A model generated the notes under the pieces. It searched no databases and was not told the origin of the DNA. It was given only the letters and a program-made list of their open reading frames with translations. The position numbers and the translations under genes were made by a program. Shown here piece by piece: positions 50,527 through 61,150 of a stretch of 64,000 bases of DNA (the stretch's first letter is position 1; the number at the start of each line of letters is the position of its first letter). The stretch is from positions 806,001-870,000 of the forward strand of contig NZ_RAPY01000001.1 of assembly GCF_003610355.1 (NCBI RefSeq), written 5' to 3'. This DNA is from Sphingobacterium detergens (lineage in GTDB: Bacteria; Bacteroidota; Bacteroidia; Sphingobacteriales; Sphingobacteriaceae).

Positions 50527-53500
50527 TTAGAGTTTAACATTTAAACCAAATAATACCGTCCGGGGTCTAGGGTAATACCCTAAGTCAATACCCGATACCC
50601 AGCCGTCTGTACCATACCCGATCTCCGGATCCATTCCATCATATTTCGTAAAGGTGAATAGATTCTGTCCCTGTATATAGAAACGGATCTGATTGGCGTA
50701 TTTCCACCGGATCAGTTTGGAAAGATCATAACCCAGGGTGACATTGCTAATCCGTAGGAAATCGCCATCCTGAATGTATAAATCCGAAAACTGCCAGTTG
50801 ACATTTGTTTCGGTCACACGCGGAATGGTATTGGAAGTACCTTCGCCTGTCCAACGGTCGAGGATACGGGTGGTATAGTTCGCCTGCTTATTGGTATGAT
50901 TGCGGTAAGACTGCACAATCTTATTGCCCAAAGAACCGTAAGCATTAACGGAGAAATCAAATCCTTTGTAATCCAGTCCGATATTAAATCCATAGGTAAA
51001 ATTAGGCATGCCCACACCCAGATTTGTTTTGTCGGCGGCATTGATAATGCCATCAGTATTCTGATCCACATATTTTACATCGCCGGGCTTGACATCTGCC
51101 TGCAGAATGCCCTTTCCAGCATTTTTCCAGGCGTCAATTTCAGCCTGGTTCTGGAACAACCCCGCGGTGCTGTAGCCCCAGAAATAACCGATGGGCTGTC
51201 CATTGGCGGCACGGTAAAATTCCTCTGAATTATCATATAACATGGCTGTCTGGCCGTGGATAATACCGTCTTCAGTCGGGATCTTACCCACTTTATTTTT
51301 GTTGTAAGCACCATTCACACCCAGGCGGTACTTAAGCGCATTCACTTTATCAGCCCAGTTCAGTCCAAGCTCAACTCCCGTATTCTTCACATCACCGCCA
51401 TTTATAAAAGGTGGCAGCGTACCTGTCGTGGCCAGCACCGGAGCTGTTACCAGCCAGTCTTTCGTCTTTTTGACATAAAAGTCAGCGACGACATCCAGCC
51501 GGCTCTGCGCGAATTTGGCATCAAATCCAACATTTGTCTGTTCGGAGGTCTCCCAGGTTAAATTGGGATTGGACAAGCGGCTCGGGTAAGCTCCGGCAAT
51601 ATTATTGTTGCTGGTGCCGAATACATAATGGGCACCTGGATTGGATGAAGTAATACCTGTTGAGGTACTGATCGGTGCGGCATATTGAAAATCAGCAATA
51701 TCTTGGTTGCCCACCTGTCCCCAGGAAGCCCGCAATTTAAAGAAGTTTACCCCCGGTAGGTTCTCCTGGAAAAAATCTTCTGAAGAGACCACCCAGCCTG
51801 CTGAAACCGAAGGGAAATAGCCCCAACGGTTGCTATGTGAAAATTTGGAGGAAGCATCGGCCCGAAGGGTAGCATTTAACAGGTACTTCTCTTTGTAATT
51901 GTACCCTAACCTGCCGAAGTAGGACACCCGCCGGGTGACGTTCTCCGGTTTTCCAGAAACAGTGCGCGTCTCCACAACATTGCCCTTTTCATCCAGATGT
52001 GCCTGCCCAGTTGTGTTGTCCAGATAGGCATGCGCAAAATCATTGAACTGCGAAAGCAGGTTCCAGTTTGAGCCCGAAAGATAGGTACCCTGATATCGCA
52101 ATGATTCCATCCCGATCATGGCCGAAAAGCGGTGATCCGTCCGGATATCAAAATCATAGGAAGCGGTATTGGTCCAGGTCAATGTATGTCCCTTGCTCAT
52201 ATTTTGGGACGTAGTGGTATGGTCCTGGTTGTACGTATAAATGGAAAAACGGTACAGGGGTGTAAAACTCCGGTATTCCGAAGCATAATAGTTGAAGCCC
52301 AATAAAGAGCGTACTTTCAGCCCTTTGACCAGTTCAATCTCAGCAAAAATATCTGCCAGTAATTTCTGGCCATCGTTGCTGTTATTCGAATTGGTCATCA
52401 TCACCCCATAAGGATTACTGTCGCCGTTGTACCAGGGTGAGTTGGACGTATCGTTGAAGGGGCTGCCATATAGTCCGTTGTCCGAATAAACGGGTGACAG
52501 CGGCGATGTAGTAAAAGCTCCGCGTAAGGTATTGTTGTACTGGTTGCCAACACCGATACCCCGATTTTTAATGTAGTTGAAATTAAGGTGCTGCCCGATC
52601 TTCACAAAATTATCAAACAGTTTATGTTCTGAATTTGTCCGGAAGCCATAGCGTTCGTAATTGGATACATCCTTACCACCGACGATCCCTTCCTGACTGA
52701 TATAGTTCATGGACAAGGCATAGGTGGATTTCTCCGAACCACCGGTGAGGGCTACATTATAATTGTCCATTTTCGCATTGTCCTTGAACATATAGTCCAG
52801 CCAGCTGGTATTGGCCAGTCCGGCCATTCCATCAAAATCAATGGCAGCAGCACCTGAATTGAGGGATTGCTCATTCATGATTGTTTTATACTGATGGGCA
52901 TCCAGCAGCTTCGCTTTGCGTGATACGTTCTGAATACCCGTATACCCGTCAAAAGACAGCTGGCTTTTACCTGCAGCACCCATCTTGGTGGTCACCAGGA
53001 TTACACCGTTGGCTGCCTGCGAACCGTATATCGCTGCCGAAGCGGCGTCTTTTAAAACATCGATCGACTGGATATCTGCAGCGTTCAATACCGAAATATC
53101 ACCTCCGGGCACCCCATCAATGACATAAAGCGGGCCCGAATTGCCAATTGTCCCTAAGCCGCGGACGACGACCTTCATATCCGCTCCGGGCTGACCGGAG
53201 GTGGAGGTAATGGAAACGCCCGGCGCCTGCCCCTGAAGCGATTGCAGGGGATTCAATTGATTCCGTTTCTGCAGTTCCTCGCCTTCTACTTTCAGATTTG
53301 CGCCGGTATTTAGCTTTTTCTTCTGCACACCATAGCCGATGACTACCACTTCTTCCAGATCCGAGGTACTGGGCTGCAGGCGAATGATACCATTCGCTCC
53401 GGCGACTGTAATTTCTTGCGTTTTATAGCCCACGTAAGAGATCGTCAGCACGCTTCCTTTTGCGGCCTGCAATGAAAACTTACCCGATTCGTCCGTACTC

Positions 53501-53664
53501 GTTGAAATCTTCTGATTCTTTACTTTAATGCTTGCACCCCCGATCGGCAAGCCAGAATCAGCGGAAACAACGGACCCCGTAAAGGACTGTGCCCAGACCA
53601 GCGAGGTCATGCCGGTCATGACTACAACAGCCACACCCCTGCTCAACAATTGTTTGCTTATCAT
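50527..53664 (-). CDS. SusC-family TonB-dependent receptor of the polysaccharide locus
   Basis: A 1045-aa receptor with a signal peptide (about 1-25) and a carboxypeptidase-like domain (GSVVSADSGLPIGGASIKVK ... LTISYVGYKTQEI). The TonB-box region is LEEVVVIGYG. The plug has NPLQSLQGQAPGVSITSTSG, MKVVVRGLGT and YVIDGVPGG, with SIDVLKDAASAAIYGSQAAN, and a beta-barrel follows, ending LFGLNVKL. It imports oligosaccharides. The gap to the GH31 gene is only 27 bases, so transcription comes from the GH31 promoter. Confidence 0.96.
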   Translation of the reverse strand: MISKQLLSRGVAVVVMTGMTSLVWAQSFTGSVVSADSGLPIGGASIKVKNQKISTSTDESGKFSLQAAKGSVLTISYVGYKTQEITVAGANGIIRLQPSTSDLEEVVVIGYGVQKKKLNTGANLKVEGEELQKRNQLNPLQSLQGQAPGVSITSTSGQPGADMKVVVRGLGTIGNSGPLYVIDGVPGGDISVLNAADIQSIDVLKDAASAAIYGSQAANGVILVTTKMGAAGKSQLSFDGYTGIQNVSRKAKLLDAHQYKTIMNEQSLNSGAAAIDFDGMAGLANTSWLDYMFKDNAKMDNYNVALTGGSEKSTYALSMNYISQEGIVGGKDVSNYERYGFRTNSEHKLFDNFVKIGQHLNFNYIKNRGIGVGNQYNNTLRGAFTTSPLSPVYSDNGLYGSPFNDTSNSPWYNGDSNPYGVMMTNSNNSNDGQKLLADIFAEIELVKGLKVRSLLGFNYYASEYRSFTPLYRFSIYTYNQDHTTTSQNMSKGHTLTWTNTASYDFDIRTDHRFSAMIGMESLRYQGTYLSGSNWNLLSQFNDFAHAYLDNTTGQAHLDEKGNVVETRTVSGKPENVTRRVSYFGRLGYNYKEKYLLNATLRADASSKFSHSNRWGYFPSVSAGWVVSSEDFFQENLPGVNFFKLRASWGQVGNQDIADFQYAAPISTSTGITSSNPGAHYVFGTSNNNIAGAYPSRLSNPNLTWETSEQTNVGFDAKFAQSRLDVVADFYVKKTKDWLVTAPVLATTGTLPPFINGGDVKNTGVELGLNWADKVNALKYRLGVNGAYNKNKVGKIPTEDGIIHGQTAMLYDNSEEFYRAANGQPIGYFWGYSTAGLFQNQAEIDAWKNAGKGILQADVKPGDVKYVDQNTDGIINAADKTNLGVGMPNFTYGFNIGLDYKGFDFSVNAYGSLGNKIVQSYRNHTNKQANYTTRILDRWTGEGTSNTIPRVTETNVNWQFSDLYIQDGDFLRISNVTLGYDLSKLIRWKYANQIRFYIQGQNLFTFTKYDGMDPEIGYGTDGWVSGIDLGYYPRPRTVLFGLNVKL

Positions 53665-53691
53665 ATGATTTGATTTATAAATTGGTTTTAC

Positions 53692-56553
53692 TTATTTTAA
53701 TTTAATCTGTAAGGCTTTCCCGTGATAAGATACTGCCATTGATTTTTTTGTAGGGCTGTCGATGCCGATAGCATTTCTGTCGCTGACGAAAATGATATTG
53801 AATTTTCTGCTATGTAGCATACCCTCAAACTCCCCTTTGCGGTCGGCCAGCAACAACGTTTGCGTACTGTTATCGTAGCGGATATCAATTCGGCTGTATT
53901 TTCCCTTTTCGTAGTTATAATTATCACCTTCATCTTCATAGAGCGAAAACTGGCCATCGGCACCGGCATAGATATAGAGGTCCAGTACAGTCTGCTTTTT
54001 CTCCGTGCTGTATTGCAGCTCCTGACCGACCGGAACGATCGCACCGGCTTTTGCATACACCGGGATACGCTCGTATGGCGCATCTACCAGAAGATCCTGA
54101 CCGCCGCTGACTTTCTTGCCGCTGTATAAATCATACCAGTCGGCGCCTTGTGGAAAATGTATTTTCCGACTCCTCGCAACTTTCTCCGTGACGGGGCTCA
54201 CCAAGAGCGATGGACCCCATAGATACTGGTCATTGCGGTCAAATCCTGCTTTATCCAGCGGAAAATCCATGGCTAGCCCCCGGATCATTGAATAATCTTC
54301 GAAAAATGTCTTTGCCGCCAGGCTGTAGTTATAAGCCAGCAATTTATAGCGCAGATTGATTGCATAAAGCATGCTTCTGTAGGCAGGGTGCTCCGCAGGA
54401 GCGATGTGATAAGGTTCGCGGAACGGGAATTGTCCATGTGCCCGGAACAGGGGCAAGAATGCAGCATATTGATACCAGCGGCTATTGAGCTCACGCCATT
54501 CTTCCAGATCCACCGCATTGGGCTTATGGAACCTGTTTTCGACGAGGAATCCACCCGCATCCATTGTCCAATATGGTGTACCGGACATGGAGAAATTTAT
54601 TCCGCCCGCGATCTGATCCTTCATATCGTGCCATCGGGATGCGATATCCCCGCTCCAGGCAGCGGCGGCATAGCGCTGCTGTCCGGCAAAAAATGAACGC
54701 GTCAGAATAAACACCCGTTTATTGGGATCCGTTGCGCGCTGCCCCTCGTAAATACCCTTCGCATTTTGAAGCGGAAAGGCATTATAGTAGCGCACCGAGG
54801 AACCGATGCTGGGCTGAAAAACAGCTTTGCGTTCATCCAGATCGATATTGGAATGGATATCCGGTTCACTTGCATCCATCCACCAGGCGTCGATGCCTAT
54901 TTTAAATAAGTTGTTGTCCAATAACTTCCAGAAGGCATCGCGCGCACCCTGGTTAAAAGGATCATAAAATGTAGAAGTATAGCCCTTCCCGATCCAATCT
55001 TTACGGCCATCGTAAATATTCCGTGGGTAGATCCACTTATTGCTTTTAAACTCCTGATATACACGCGACTCTTCATTTATTTTCGGCCAGGCGGAAATCA
55101 TGATCTTCAGATTTTGGTCATGCAGTTTCTTCACCATCGCCTTCGGATCTGGAAAGCGGTTTAAATCAAATTGTTGACTTCCCCAGTCGTTTTCTGACCA
55201 GTACGACCAGTCTTGGACAATATTATCAATTGGAATCTTCCGTTTACGGAATTCTGTGGCTACCTGTTCAATTTCGGCCTGAGTTTTGTAACGCTCGCGG
55301 CTTTGCCAAAAACCGAAACTCCAGACCGGCATAATCGGAGCCTTGCCTGACAAATGCCGGTAACCGCTGATGACATCGTCCATGGATGCACCATGGACGA
55401 AGTAATAGTCAATTGCATCCCCGGCTTCGGAATTAAATGAAAAGAGGTTCTGCCGTGCAGCGGGAATTGGGCTCTGCCAGTTTAGGGTAAAATAAGACTC
55501 GCTGCCGTCTGGGATCCATTCCATCCGGATCCGGCGCGGCTGATCTTTTTCCAGATCTTTTTCAAGCTCAAAAGTGCCGGCATTCCAGGACTGCCGCCAG
55601 CGGTCGGCGACGAGCTGACCATCTATCCATACCTTCATGTATCCCGAATATTTGAAGTGCAGGACATGCTTGCCGGCATAGGGCGAGGCAAGCGTACCCT
55701 CATAAACCACCTTTGTATCCGCAAGTTTGATCTCTTTTGGAAACTTGTGCTGGTCCGTTAAATAGCCATAATCGATGATCGATTCCGGACGGGAAAGGTA
55801 TACCGAGTCGGTATTGCGGTTCATATAAGTAGCCGTGAGCCAGCCCTGCTCCCCTTCCACGGACGATAGCTTAAATGCATTCAAAGGTAATAATGGGCGC
55901 ACATCCCCGGCTTTGGTGATCGAGTAATTATGCCAGAGCAGACCATAGTTGTTGGTGGATAACAAAAATGGAATGCCGATTTCGGTATTGTACTGCAGTA
56001 GCGTGACCTGTTTTCCCCGGTTGTAGTTCATGACCGCATTTTGATGCTGTCCAAGCCCATAGATCCCCTCCTCCGGTTGGACAATAAAATCCTGGTTGAC
56101 CTGGTAAAAGGCATCGCCATTATAGCTCCCCGCAGTAAACGAACCGGAATTCCGTTTTGCTTCTTTTAAAATGGCATGGCCATGTAAGTCGTAAAATTCT
56201 ACTTTACCGCTGCTCAAAGAAACAATAGCCCGCAGATCCGCTGTCTGTATTGTGGCCGTTGAGTCTGTCGATCCGGCAACAAATGATTTTAGCTGCCGGT
56301 GCAAAGAGTCTACAATCACCAGGCGCTGCTGTTTCGGGAAGCCAGTCCCAGCAGGGACTGCCGTTACCCGTATGATCTTATCCGTAATGGCGTCCAGATA
56401 GACGTCCTGATCAATGGAGCCCGCAGAATTTTTGAAGCTGACCTTCACGCCGGTGGCGGTTTTTTCAAACTGAGCTTTCTGAGCCTGTGCAGATCCTTGA
56501 TGTATCATGGTAAAGAACATCAGACCGCTTAAAGCATACGTTATGTTGCGCAT
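53692..56553 (-). CDS. GH31 alpha-xylosidase with a PA14 insert
   Basis: A 953-aa exported enzyme (signal MRNITYALSGLMFFTMIHQG). An N-terminal beta-sandwich holds GIYGLGQHQNAVMNY. A PA14-type insert follows at about 235-375 (YEGTLASPYAGKHVLHFKYS, GYMKVWIDG). The (beta/alpha)8 barrel has nucleophile Asp-560 in GIDAWWMDASEPDI and acid/base Asp-636 in AAWSGDIASRW, and C-terminal beta domains end the protein. GH31 enzymes with a PA14 insert include xyloglucan alpha-xylosidases that release xylose from oligosaccharide ends. It is the first gene of the six-gene unit (GH31, SusC, SusD, lipoprotein, GH43, GH2). Alpha-glucosidase is the main alternative. Confidence 0.92.
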   Translation of the reverse strand: MRNITYALSGLMFFTMIHQGSAQAQKAQFEKTATGVKVSFKNSAGSIDQDVYLDAITDKIIRVTAVPAGTGFPKQQRLVIVDSLHRQLKSFVAGSTDSTATIQTADLRAIVSLSSGKVEFYDLHGHAILKEAKRNSGSFTAGSYNGDAFYQVNQDFIVQPEEGIYGLGQHQNAVMNYNRGKQVTLLQYNTEIGIPFLLSTNNYGLLWHNYSITKAGDVRPLLPLNAFKLSSVEGEQGWLTATYMNRNTDSVYLSRPESIIDYGYLTDQHKFPKEIKLADTKVVYEGTLASPYAGKHVLHFKYSGYMKVWIDGQLVADRWRQSWNAGTFELEKDLEKDQPRRIRMEWIPDGSESYFTLNWQSPIPAARQNLFSFNSEAGDAIDYYFVHGASMDDVISGYRHLSGKAPIMPVWSFGFWQSRERYKTQAEIEQVATEFRKRKIPIDNIVQDWSYWSENDWGSQQFDLNRFPDPKAMVKKLHDQNLKIMISAWPKINEESRVYQEFKSNKWIYPRNIYDGRKDWIGKGYTSTFYDPFNQGARDAFWKLLDNNLFKIGIDAWWMDASEPDIHSNIDLDERKAVFQPSIGSSVRYYNAFPLQNAKGIYEGQRATDPNKRVFILTRSFFAGQQRYAAAAWSGDIASRWHDMKDQIAGGINFSMSGTPYWTMDAGGFLVENRFHKPNAVDLEEWRELNSRWYQYAAFLPLFRAHGQFPFREPYHIAPAEHPAYRSMLYAINLRYKLLAYNYSLAAKTFFEDYSMIRGLAMDFPLDKAGFDRNDQYLWGPSLLVSPVTEKVARSRKIHFPQGADWYDLYSGKKVSGGQDLLVDAPYERIPVYAKAGAIVPVGQELQYSTEKKQTVLDLYIYAGADGQFSLYEDEGDNYNYEKGKYSRIDIRYDNSTQTLLLADRKGEFEGMLHSRKFNIIFVSDRNAIGIDSPTKKSMAVSYHGKALQIKLK

Positions 56554-56623
56554 GTAAATAAAGATTTATTGGTTATTGTATTCCCTTGGTTATTGCTTAT
56601 ACTTTCCTAATGAAAGAACATGT

Positions 56624-56648
56624 CAAATATAGAGTGCAACCGGTTGTC
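56624..56648 (-). promoter_or_regulatory. GH31 operon promoter with an embedded LacI-type palindrome
   Basis: On the minus strand TATATTTG (56624-56631) is an exact -7 match, about 70 bases before the start codon. Five bases upstream lies CAACCGGTTG (56637-56646), a perfect palindrome with the CG centre typical of LacI-family operators. It falls between the -7 and -33 regions, where a bound repressor would block RNA polymerase. Confidence 0.6.
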
Positions 56649-57040
56649 TTAAGGCTATGATTTGTTAACTTTTAGGGGGTGATTTGTTAACATACGGTCG
56701 GATAAATGGAATATATTATATGTTAAATTATTGTTTTAAAACAAGTTGAGCTAAAACGAGGGTGAATTTCCAAAGGCGAGTTTATAATTTATTTACCGGA
56801 TTGTTTTGGATTGCCGAATCTTGTTTTACCGGAGATGCTACCATCAATAATTTGGAATGCTGTATGAGATCCATGGTTCATTGATTCAGCGATCAATACT
56901 TTTCATCCGAATTTGGAAAACAGAAAATAGTGGATCGGTACGGCCCTTATTTGGCAAATCACAGAAAACATCATAACAGCGAATAATCTGCATATATTTT
57001 TAATGATTGCTTTCAATGCCGAAATCTTAGCAGCAATTTC
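56649..57040. other. Intergenic region without recognised gene
   Basis: About 390 bases between the GH31 promoter and the end of the sensor gene. No ORF or clear hairpin terminator is visible. The region may also carry HTCS binding sites. Confidence 0.4.
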
Positions 57041-60000
57041 CTACTTTAAGGTGATTGTTTTTTTATATTCATTCGGTGTTACCCCGAACTCTTCTTTAAA
57101 GTATTTTCTAAAGTATTTGGTCTCATTAAATCCCACAAGGAAAGCGATTTCATTGACGTACATCTGGCTTTTTTCGAGCAGTTCTGCTGCTCTTTTTAGC
57201 CTGATAAAGCGGATAAATTCCGAGGGCGTTTTATCGGTCAAAGCAAGAATTTTCTTATAGAAATTAACCCTGCTCATTGCCATTTCACGGCATAAATCTT
57301 CCACTAAGAAGTCGGTTCGTTCTATATTTGACTCAACGATGGAGACGGCTTTTTGTATAAATTTCTGATCCATCGAAATGATCTCCGGTTTGGTTGTTGA
57401 GATATCAATTCTTGATTTGAATTTATCCTGTAGTTGTTTCTGCCTTTTTGCAATATTGGCCAGCGTAACGCGTAGAATATCGATATTAAAAGGTTTCGAG
57501 ATATAAGCATCTGCACCTGCTTCCATACCCTGGAATTGATTTTCATCCGAACACTTTGCCGTAAGCAAGACGACTGGTATATGGGAACTGCGTATATCCT
57601 GCTTGATCTTGCGACAGAATTCGTAGCCATCTACATTTGGCATCATAACATCACAAAGCACAAGATCCGGAATATATTCGGTCGCGAGCTCATAGCCATG
57701 TTGGCCATCTTTTGCGGATAAGATCCTGTAATCATTGCTAAAAAGATCCTTTAGAAACAGGCGAAAATCCTCATTATCATCAATAATGAGAAGCGTATAT
57801 ACGCCGTTCTCCGCATCTAGGATAAAGTCGTTTTCACTATCCCTATTGTATGCTGCATTGCTTTCATCATGAGTACCCGAATAGATCACATCTTGTCTGT
57901 TCGTGGCATAAGTCTCTTTTAACATGGGAATTTGCACCGTAAAAACTGTGCCTTTTCCAAGTTCACTATCGACCTCCACTGTTCCTCCATGGAGCTTGAC
58001 AAATTCATTTACAATATGAAGCCCAACGCCTGTCCCTGAGATACCGTGGGTCTCATTGGAATCAATTCGGTAAAAACGATCAAAAATTCGGTCAAGATGT
58101 TCTTTTTCTATTCCAATACCTGTATCTGCAACCTTAATACACAGACGCTTATCGATTTCCTGGTCAATAATCGTTTCGTTTATAGCTACGCTAACGTCTA
58201 CCTGGCCTGAAGTTCGGGTATATTTAAAGGCGTTTGAAATCAAATTGGAAATGGCCATATACATCTTATCTTTATCAAAGCTCAGGTCTATGTATTGATG
58301 GTTTGTCGTAAAAGTTAGTCTGATCGATTTTTCAGCTGCAATGGACAAAAAGGATGTACTGGTCTCTTTGACAAATTCAATAATATTACCCGATGATATA
58401 TTGAGTTTCGTTTTATCCTGATCTAATTTCCGAAAATCCAATATATCGTTGACCATCGTAAGCAGTTTCTGGGCATTTTTATACATGACTCCCAGTGCTG
58501 CTTTTTGTTCCTGATGACTATCTTTTTTTAACAACATTTCCAGTGGACTGATAATCAGTGATAAAGGCGTCTTGAATTCATGACTGATATTGGTAAAAAA
58601 CTTTAATTTCAGCTGGTCTATTTCATGCAGCTTATCAGCTTCCAACATACGGGCATTTTGATCAAGTTGATCCTGCTTTCTTTTCAACCGATATTTAATA
58701 AACCACCTGATTAACAAAACAAACACTGCAATATAAGTCGCTATAGCCCACCATGAAAACCAAAATGGAGGATTGACTACAATCTGCATCTCGATCGGTT
58801 GAGGCGACCATACATTATCCTCATTGCCCGCATAAACTTTTAAGATATATCGGCCTGGATTAAGATTGGAATAGGAAGCTACTCCTGTACTACGCGAAGT
58901 TTCAATCCATTCCTTATCGACACCTTCCAACTTATAGCGATATTTATTTTTATTCGGGTGGATAAAGTTGAATGCGGAAAATCGAATGGAAAAGTTTGTT
59001 TCATTATATTTCAAGGTAAGCTTGTCGAGGCCTACAATAGAAACCGGCAAAACGGTGTGATTGCCCCTTTTTTCATCTGGATTGACCACTTCATTAGACA
59101 ATAACAGTTCTGTAAACCGAGCTTGCGGTATACTTTTGTTGGCGGGGATTTTTCTCGGATAAAAAGCGATGTACCCTTCCGTTGTACCCATATATATTTT
59201 TCCGGTCTTATCGGTATATACGGCGTTGGGATTAAAAACCATTCCCGTCAGCCCGTCGCTAAGATCAAAGGTAGAAATAATCCTGCTGTGCTTAGCTCCG
59301 CTAGCTGACAAGTACTGTATCCGGTTGAGCCCATTGCTTGTCCCCGCCCATACATTCCCATCTTGATCCTCGACTAAAGATCGTACATCATCGCTGGATA
59401 GGCCATCTGCAAGTGTCAAAAAAGAGAAGCTCCGGTTTGTGGTGTCAAAGATTTTTATGCCCCTTTTTGTGGCCAACCAGATGCGACCTTTTGAATCCTT
59501 CATAAGCTGATAAACGGGAACTGAAGCAGCCTTATCCTGAAAATTGGCATTTGGAAAATAAGGCATAATAGCCTGGTCACCAATGAGCTTATAGACACCG
59601 ATATCTGACGAAAAATTAATCGTTCCATCCCGATCTTTTAATGTGGAAAGAATGAAATTAGAACGTAGTTTGCTATTGTCCCTATTAAAATTTGTAAATA
59701 TCGTTCTACTGGGGTCCAATCTGTCAATTCCGCCCCCCAAAGTCGCAATCCACAAATTTTGGTCGGAATCTTCCGTGATCCCATATACGCTCTGATTGGA
59801 CAGTCCTTTGTTGTTTTTCTCCTGCACTTCATATCGTTTAAACTGCCGACCATCATACACATTCAAACCGCCCATAAAAGTACCTATCCACATTTTCTTT
59901 GTATAATCTTCATGGAGCGCGGTAACAATATCAGACGACAAACTTGTCATATCACCGCGTTTGTTTCTGAAAAAATGGCGTTCTCCGGTAGTTTCATTCA

Positions 60001-61150
60001 ACTTAATGAGCCCTTTGCCATTTGTCCCCAACCAAAGGTTCCCCTCCTTGTCTTTGACAATACTGCTACAGTCAAAAAGTTCACTTTTCCCATCAGAAAA
60101 TCCGGTACTAGGAAATTTAAATATTTCTGGATGATAGTATGAAACACCATTCTTATACGTTCCTGCCCAGACAATTCCTTGAGGATCACAATATAAACTT
60201 ACAATAGAGTTTTGTCCAACGGAGGTTTTATTATACGTGTTATGCTGAAGGACCTGGATGGAGTTCTTATTTTTATCAAGAAGGTTGAGACCACCATGGT
60301 CCGTGGCAATCCAAATTAATCCTTGCCGGTCCGCTACAATTCCACGGACAAAGGAATTGGAAAGTGCGGGCTTCGTGTCAATATCATACTGTTTCCATTG
60401 ATCATTAGTTTGATTATAACAGACTGCACCACTATTATTTATACCCGGATAAATCCAGACCATATGGTCGGAATCTATAAACATACTCTTCGGAATTAAA
60501 GAATTTATAGCCCTACTGTTTAAATAACTTTTTCGGATATCAATTTGCTTCGTTCGGGTATTCAGACGTTCCAAAAAGCCATCTTTGTGGAGTATCCACA
60601 CAAATTCATCTTTTATTGCGATCTCTACGATCTCTGTAGGACGAATGCTCATCGGATCACTTGATGATCTGAAGCTTACTAATTTTTTATGCTTAGGGTC
60701 ATATTTGTAAATGCCTTTTTGTGGATAGGCTACAATAAAATTTTTATACTGATCTATTTGTATAGAAATTGGGTTTGGTGGAAGACCCATTTTTTCAAGA
60801 ATGGAATCTGTATTATTGATAAAAACCTCCTTTCGCCAATCAAACATGACATATTTATTGCCCAACATCCATAAATTCCCCTGCTCATCTTCTACAATTT
60901 TCTTCAAACCATCATAAAGAGTTCCTGAAGTGCCTTCGCTGCTGCGATTGAAAATTTTGATTCGCTCACCGTCAAATCTATTTAATCCTGTATTTGTTGT
61001 AAACCAGACAAATCCCCTACCATCTTTATATATGGCAACAACTTCATTTCCTGCTAAGCCATTTCCATTGTTTATATGGGCAAACTTAAACTCCTGTCCA
61101 TAGCCTAAAATAATTCCAAAAAATAGGAATAGTAATAAAAGACGCTTCAT
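57041..61150 (-). CDS. Hybrid two-component sensor/regulator (HTCS)
   Basis: A 1369-aa inner-membrane protein. A signal segment (about 1-18) is followed by periplasmic two-bladed propeller repeats of the RxGLWIGT/WVGT type (for example LWLGTNGKGLIKLNETTGER) to about 740. A Y_Y_Y domain precedes a membrane helix near 815-835. Then come HisKA (FFTNISHEFKTPLSLIISPL), HATPase (DTGIGIEKEHL, GISGTGVGLHIV), a receiver domain (LLIIDDNEDFRLFLKDLFSN with phospho-acceptor Asp in LVLCDVMMPN) and a C-terminal AraC domain (LVEDLCREMAMSRVNFYKKI, VNEIAFLVGFNETKYFRKYF). HTCS proteins bind an oligosaccharide in the periplasm and activate a neighbouring locus. It most likely drives the GH31-GH2 operon and perhaps the divergent susC at 61.45 kb. 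Confidence 0.96.
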   Translation of the reverse strand: MKRLLLLFLFFGIILGYGQEFKFAHINNGNGLAGNEVVAIYKDGRGFVWFTTNTGLNRFDGERIKIFNRSSEGTSGTLYDGLKKIVEDEQGNLWMLGNKYVMFDWRKEVFINNTDSILEKMGLPPNPISIQIDQYKNFIVAYPQKGIYKYDPKHKKLVSFRSSSDPMSIRPTEIVEIAIKDEFVWILHKDGFLERLNTRTKQIDIRKSYLNSRAINSLIPKSMFIDSDHMVWIYPGINNSGAVCYNQTNDQWKQYDIDTKPALSNSFVRGIVADRQGLIWIATDHGGLNLLDKNKNSIQVLQHNTYNKTSVGQNSIVSLYCDPQGIVWAGTYKNGVSYYHPEIFKFPSTGFSDGKSELFDCSSIVKDKEGNLWLGTNGKGLIKLNETTGERHFFRNKRGDMTSLSSDIVTALHEDYTKKMWIGTFMGGLNVYDGRQFKRYEVQEKNNKGLSNQSVYGITEDSDQNLWIATLGGGIDRLDPSRTIFTNFNRDNSKLRSNFILSTLKDRDGTINFSSDIGVYKLIGDQAIMPYFPNANFQDKAASVPVYQLMKDSKGRIWLATKRGIKIFDTTNRSFSFLTLADGLSSDDVRSLVEDQDGNVWAGTSNGLNRIQYLSASGAKHSRIISTFDLSDGLTGMVFNPNAVYTDKTGKIYMGTTEGYIAFYPRKIPANKSIPQARFTELLLSNEVVNPDEKRGNHTVLPVSIVGLDKLTLKYNETNFSIRFSAFNFIHPNKNKYRYKLEGVDKEWIETSRSTGVASYSNLNPGRYILKVYAGNEDNVWSPQPIEMQIVVNPPFWFSWWAIATYIAVFVLLIRWFIKYRLKRKQDQLDQNARMLEADKLHEIDQLKLKFFTNISHEFKTPLSLIISPLEMLLKKDSHQEQKAALGVMYKNAQKLLTMVNDILDFRKLDQDKTKLNISSGNIIEFVKETSTSFLSIAAEKSIRLTFTTNHQYIDLSFDKDKMYMAISNLISNAFKYTRTSGQVDVSVAINETIIDQEIDKRLCIKVADTGIGIEKEHLDRIFDRFYRIDSNETHGISGTGVGLHIVNEFVKLHGGTVEVDSELGKGTVFTVQIPMLKETYATNRQDVIYSGTHDESNAAYNRDSENDFILDAENGVYTLLIIDDNEDFRLFLKDLFSNDYRILSAKDGQHGYELATEYIPDLVLCDVMMPNVDGYEFCRKIKQDIRSSHIPVVLLTAKCSDENQFQGMEAGADAYISKPFNIDILRVTLANIAKRQKQLQDKFKSRIDISTTKPEIISMDQKFIQKAVSIVESNIERTDFLVEDLCREMAMSRVNFYKKILALTDKTPSEFIRFIRLKRAAELLEKSQMYVNEIAFLVGFNETKYFRKYFKEEFGVTPNEYKKTITLK

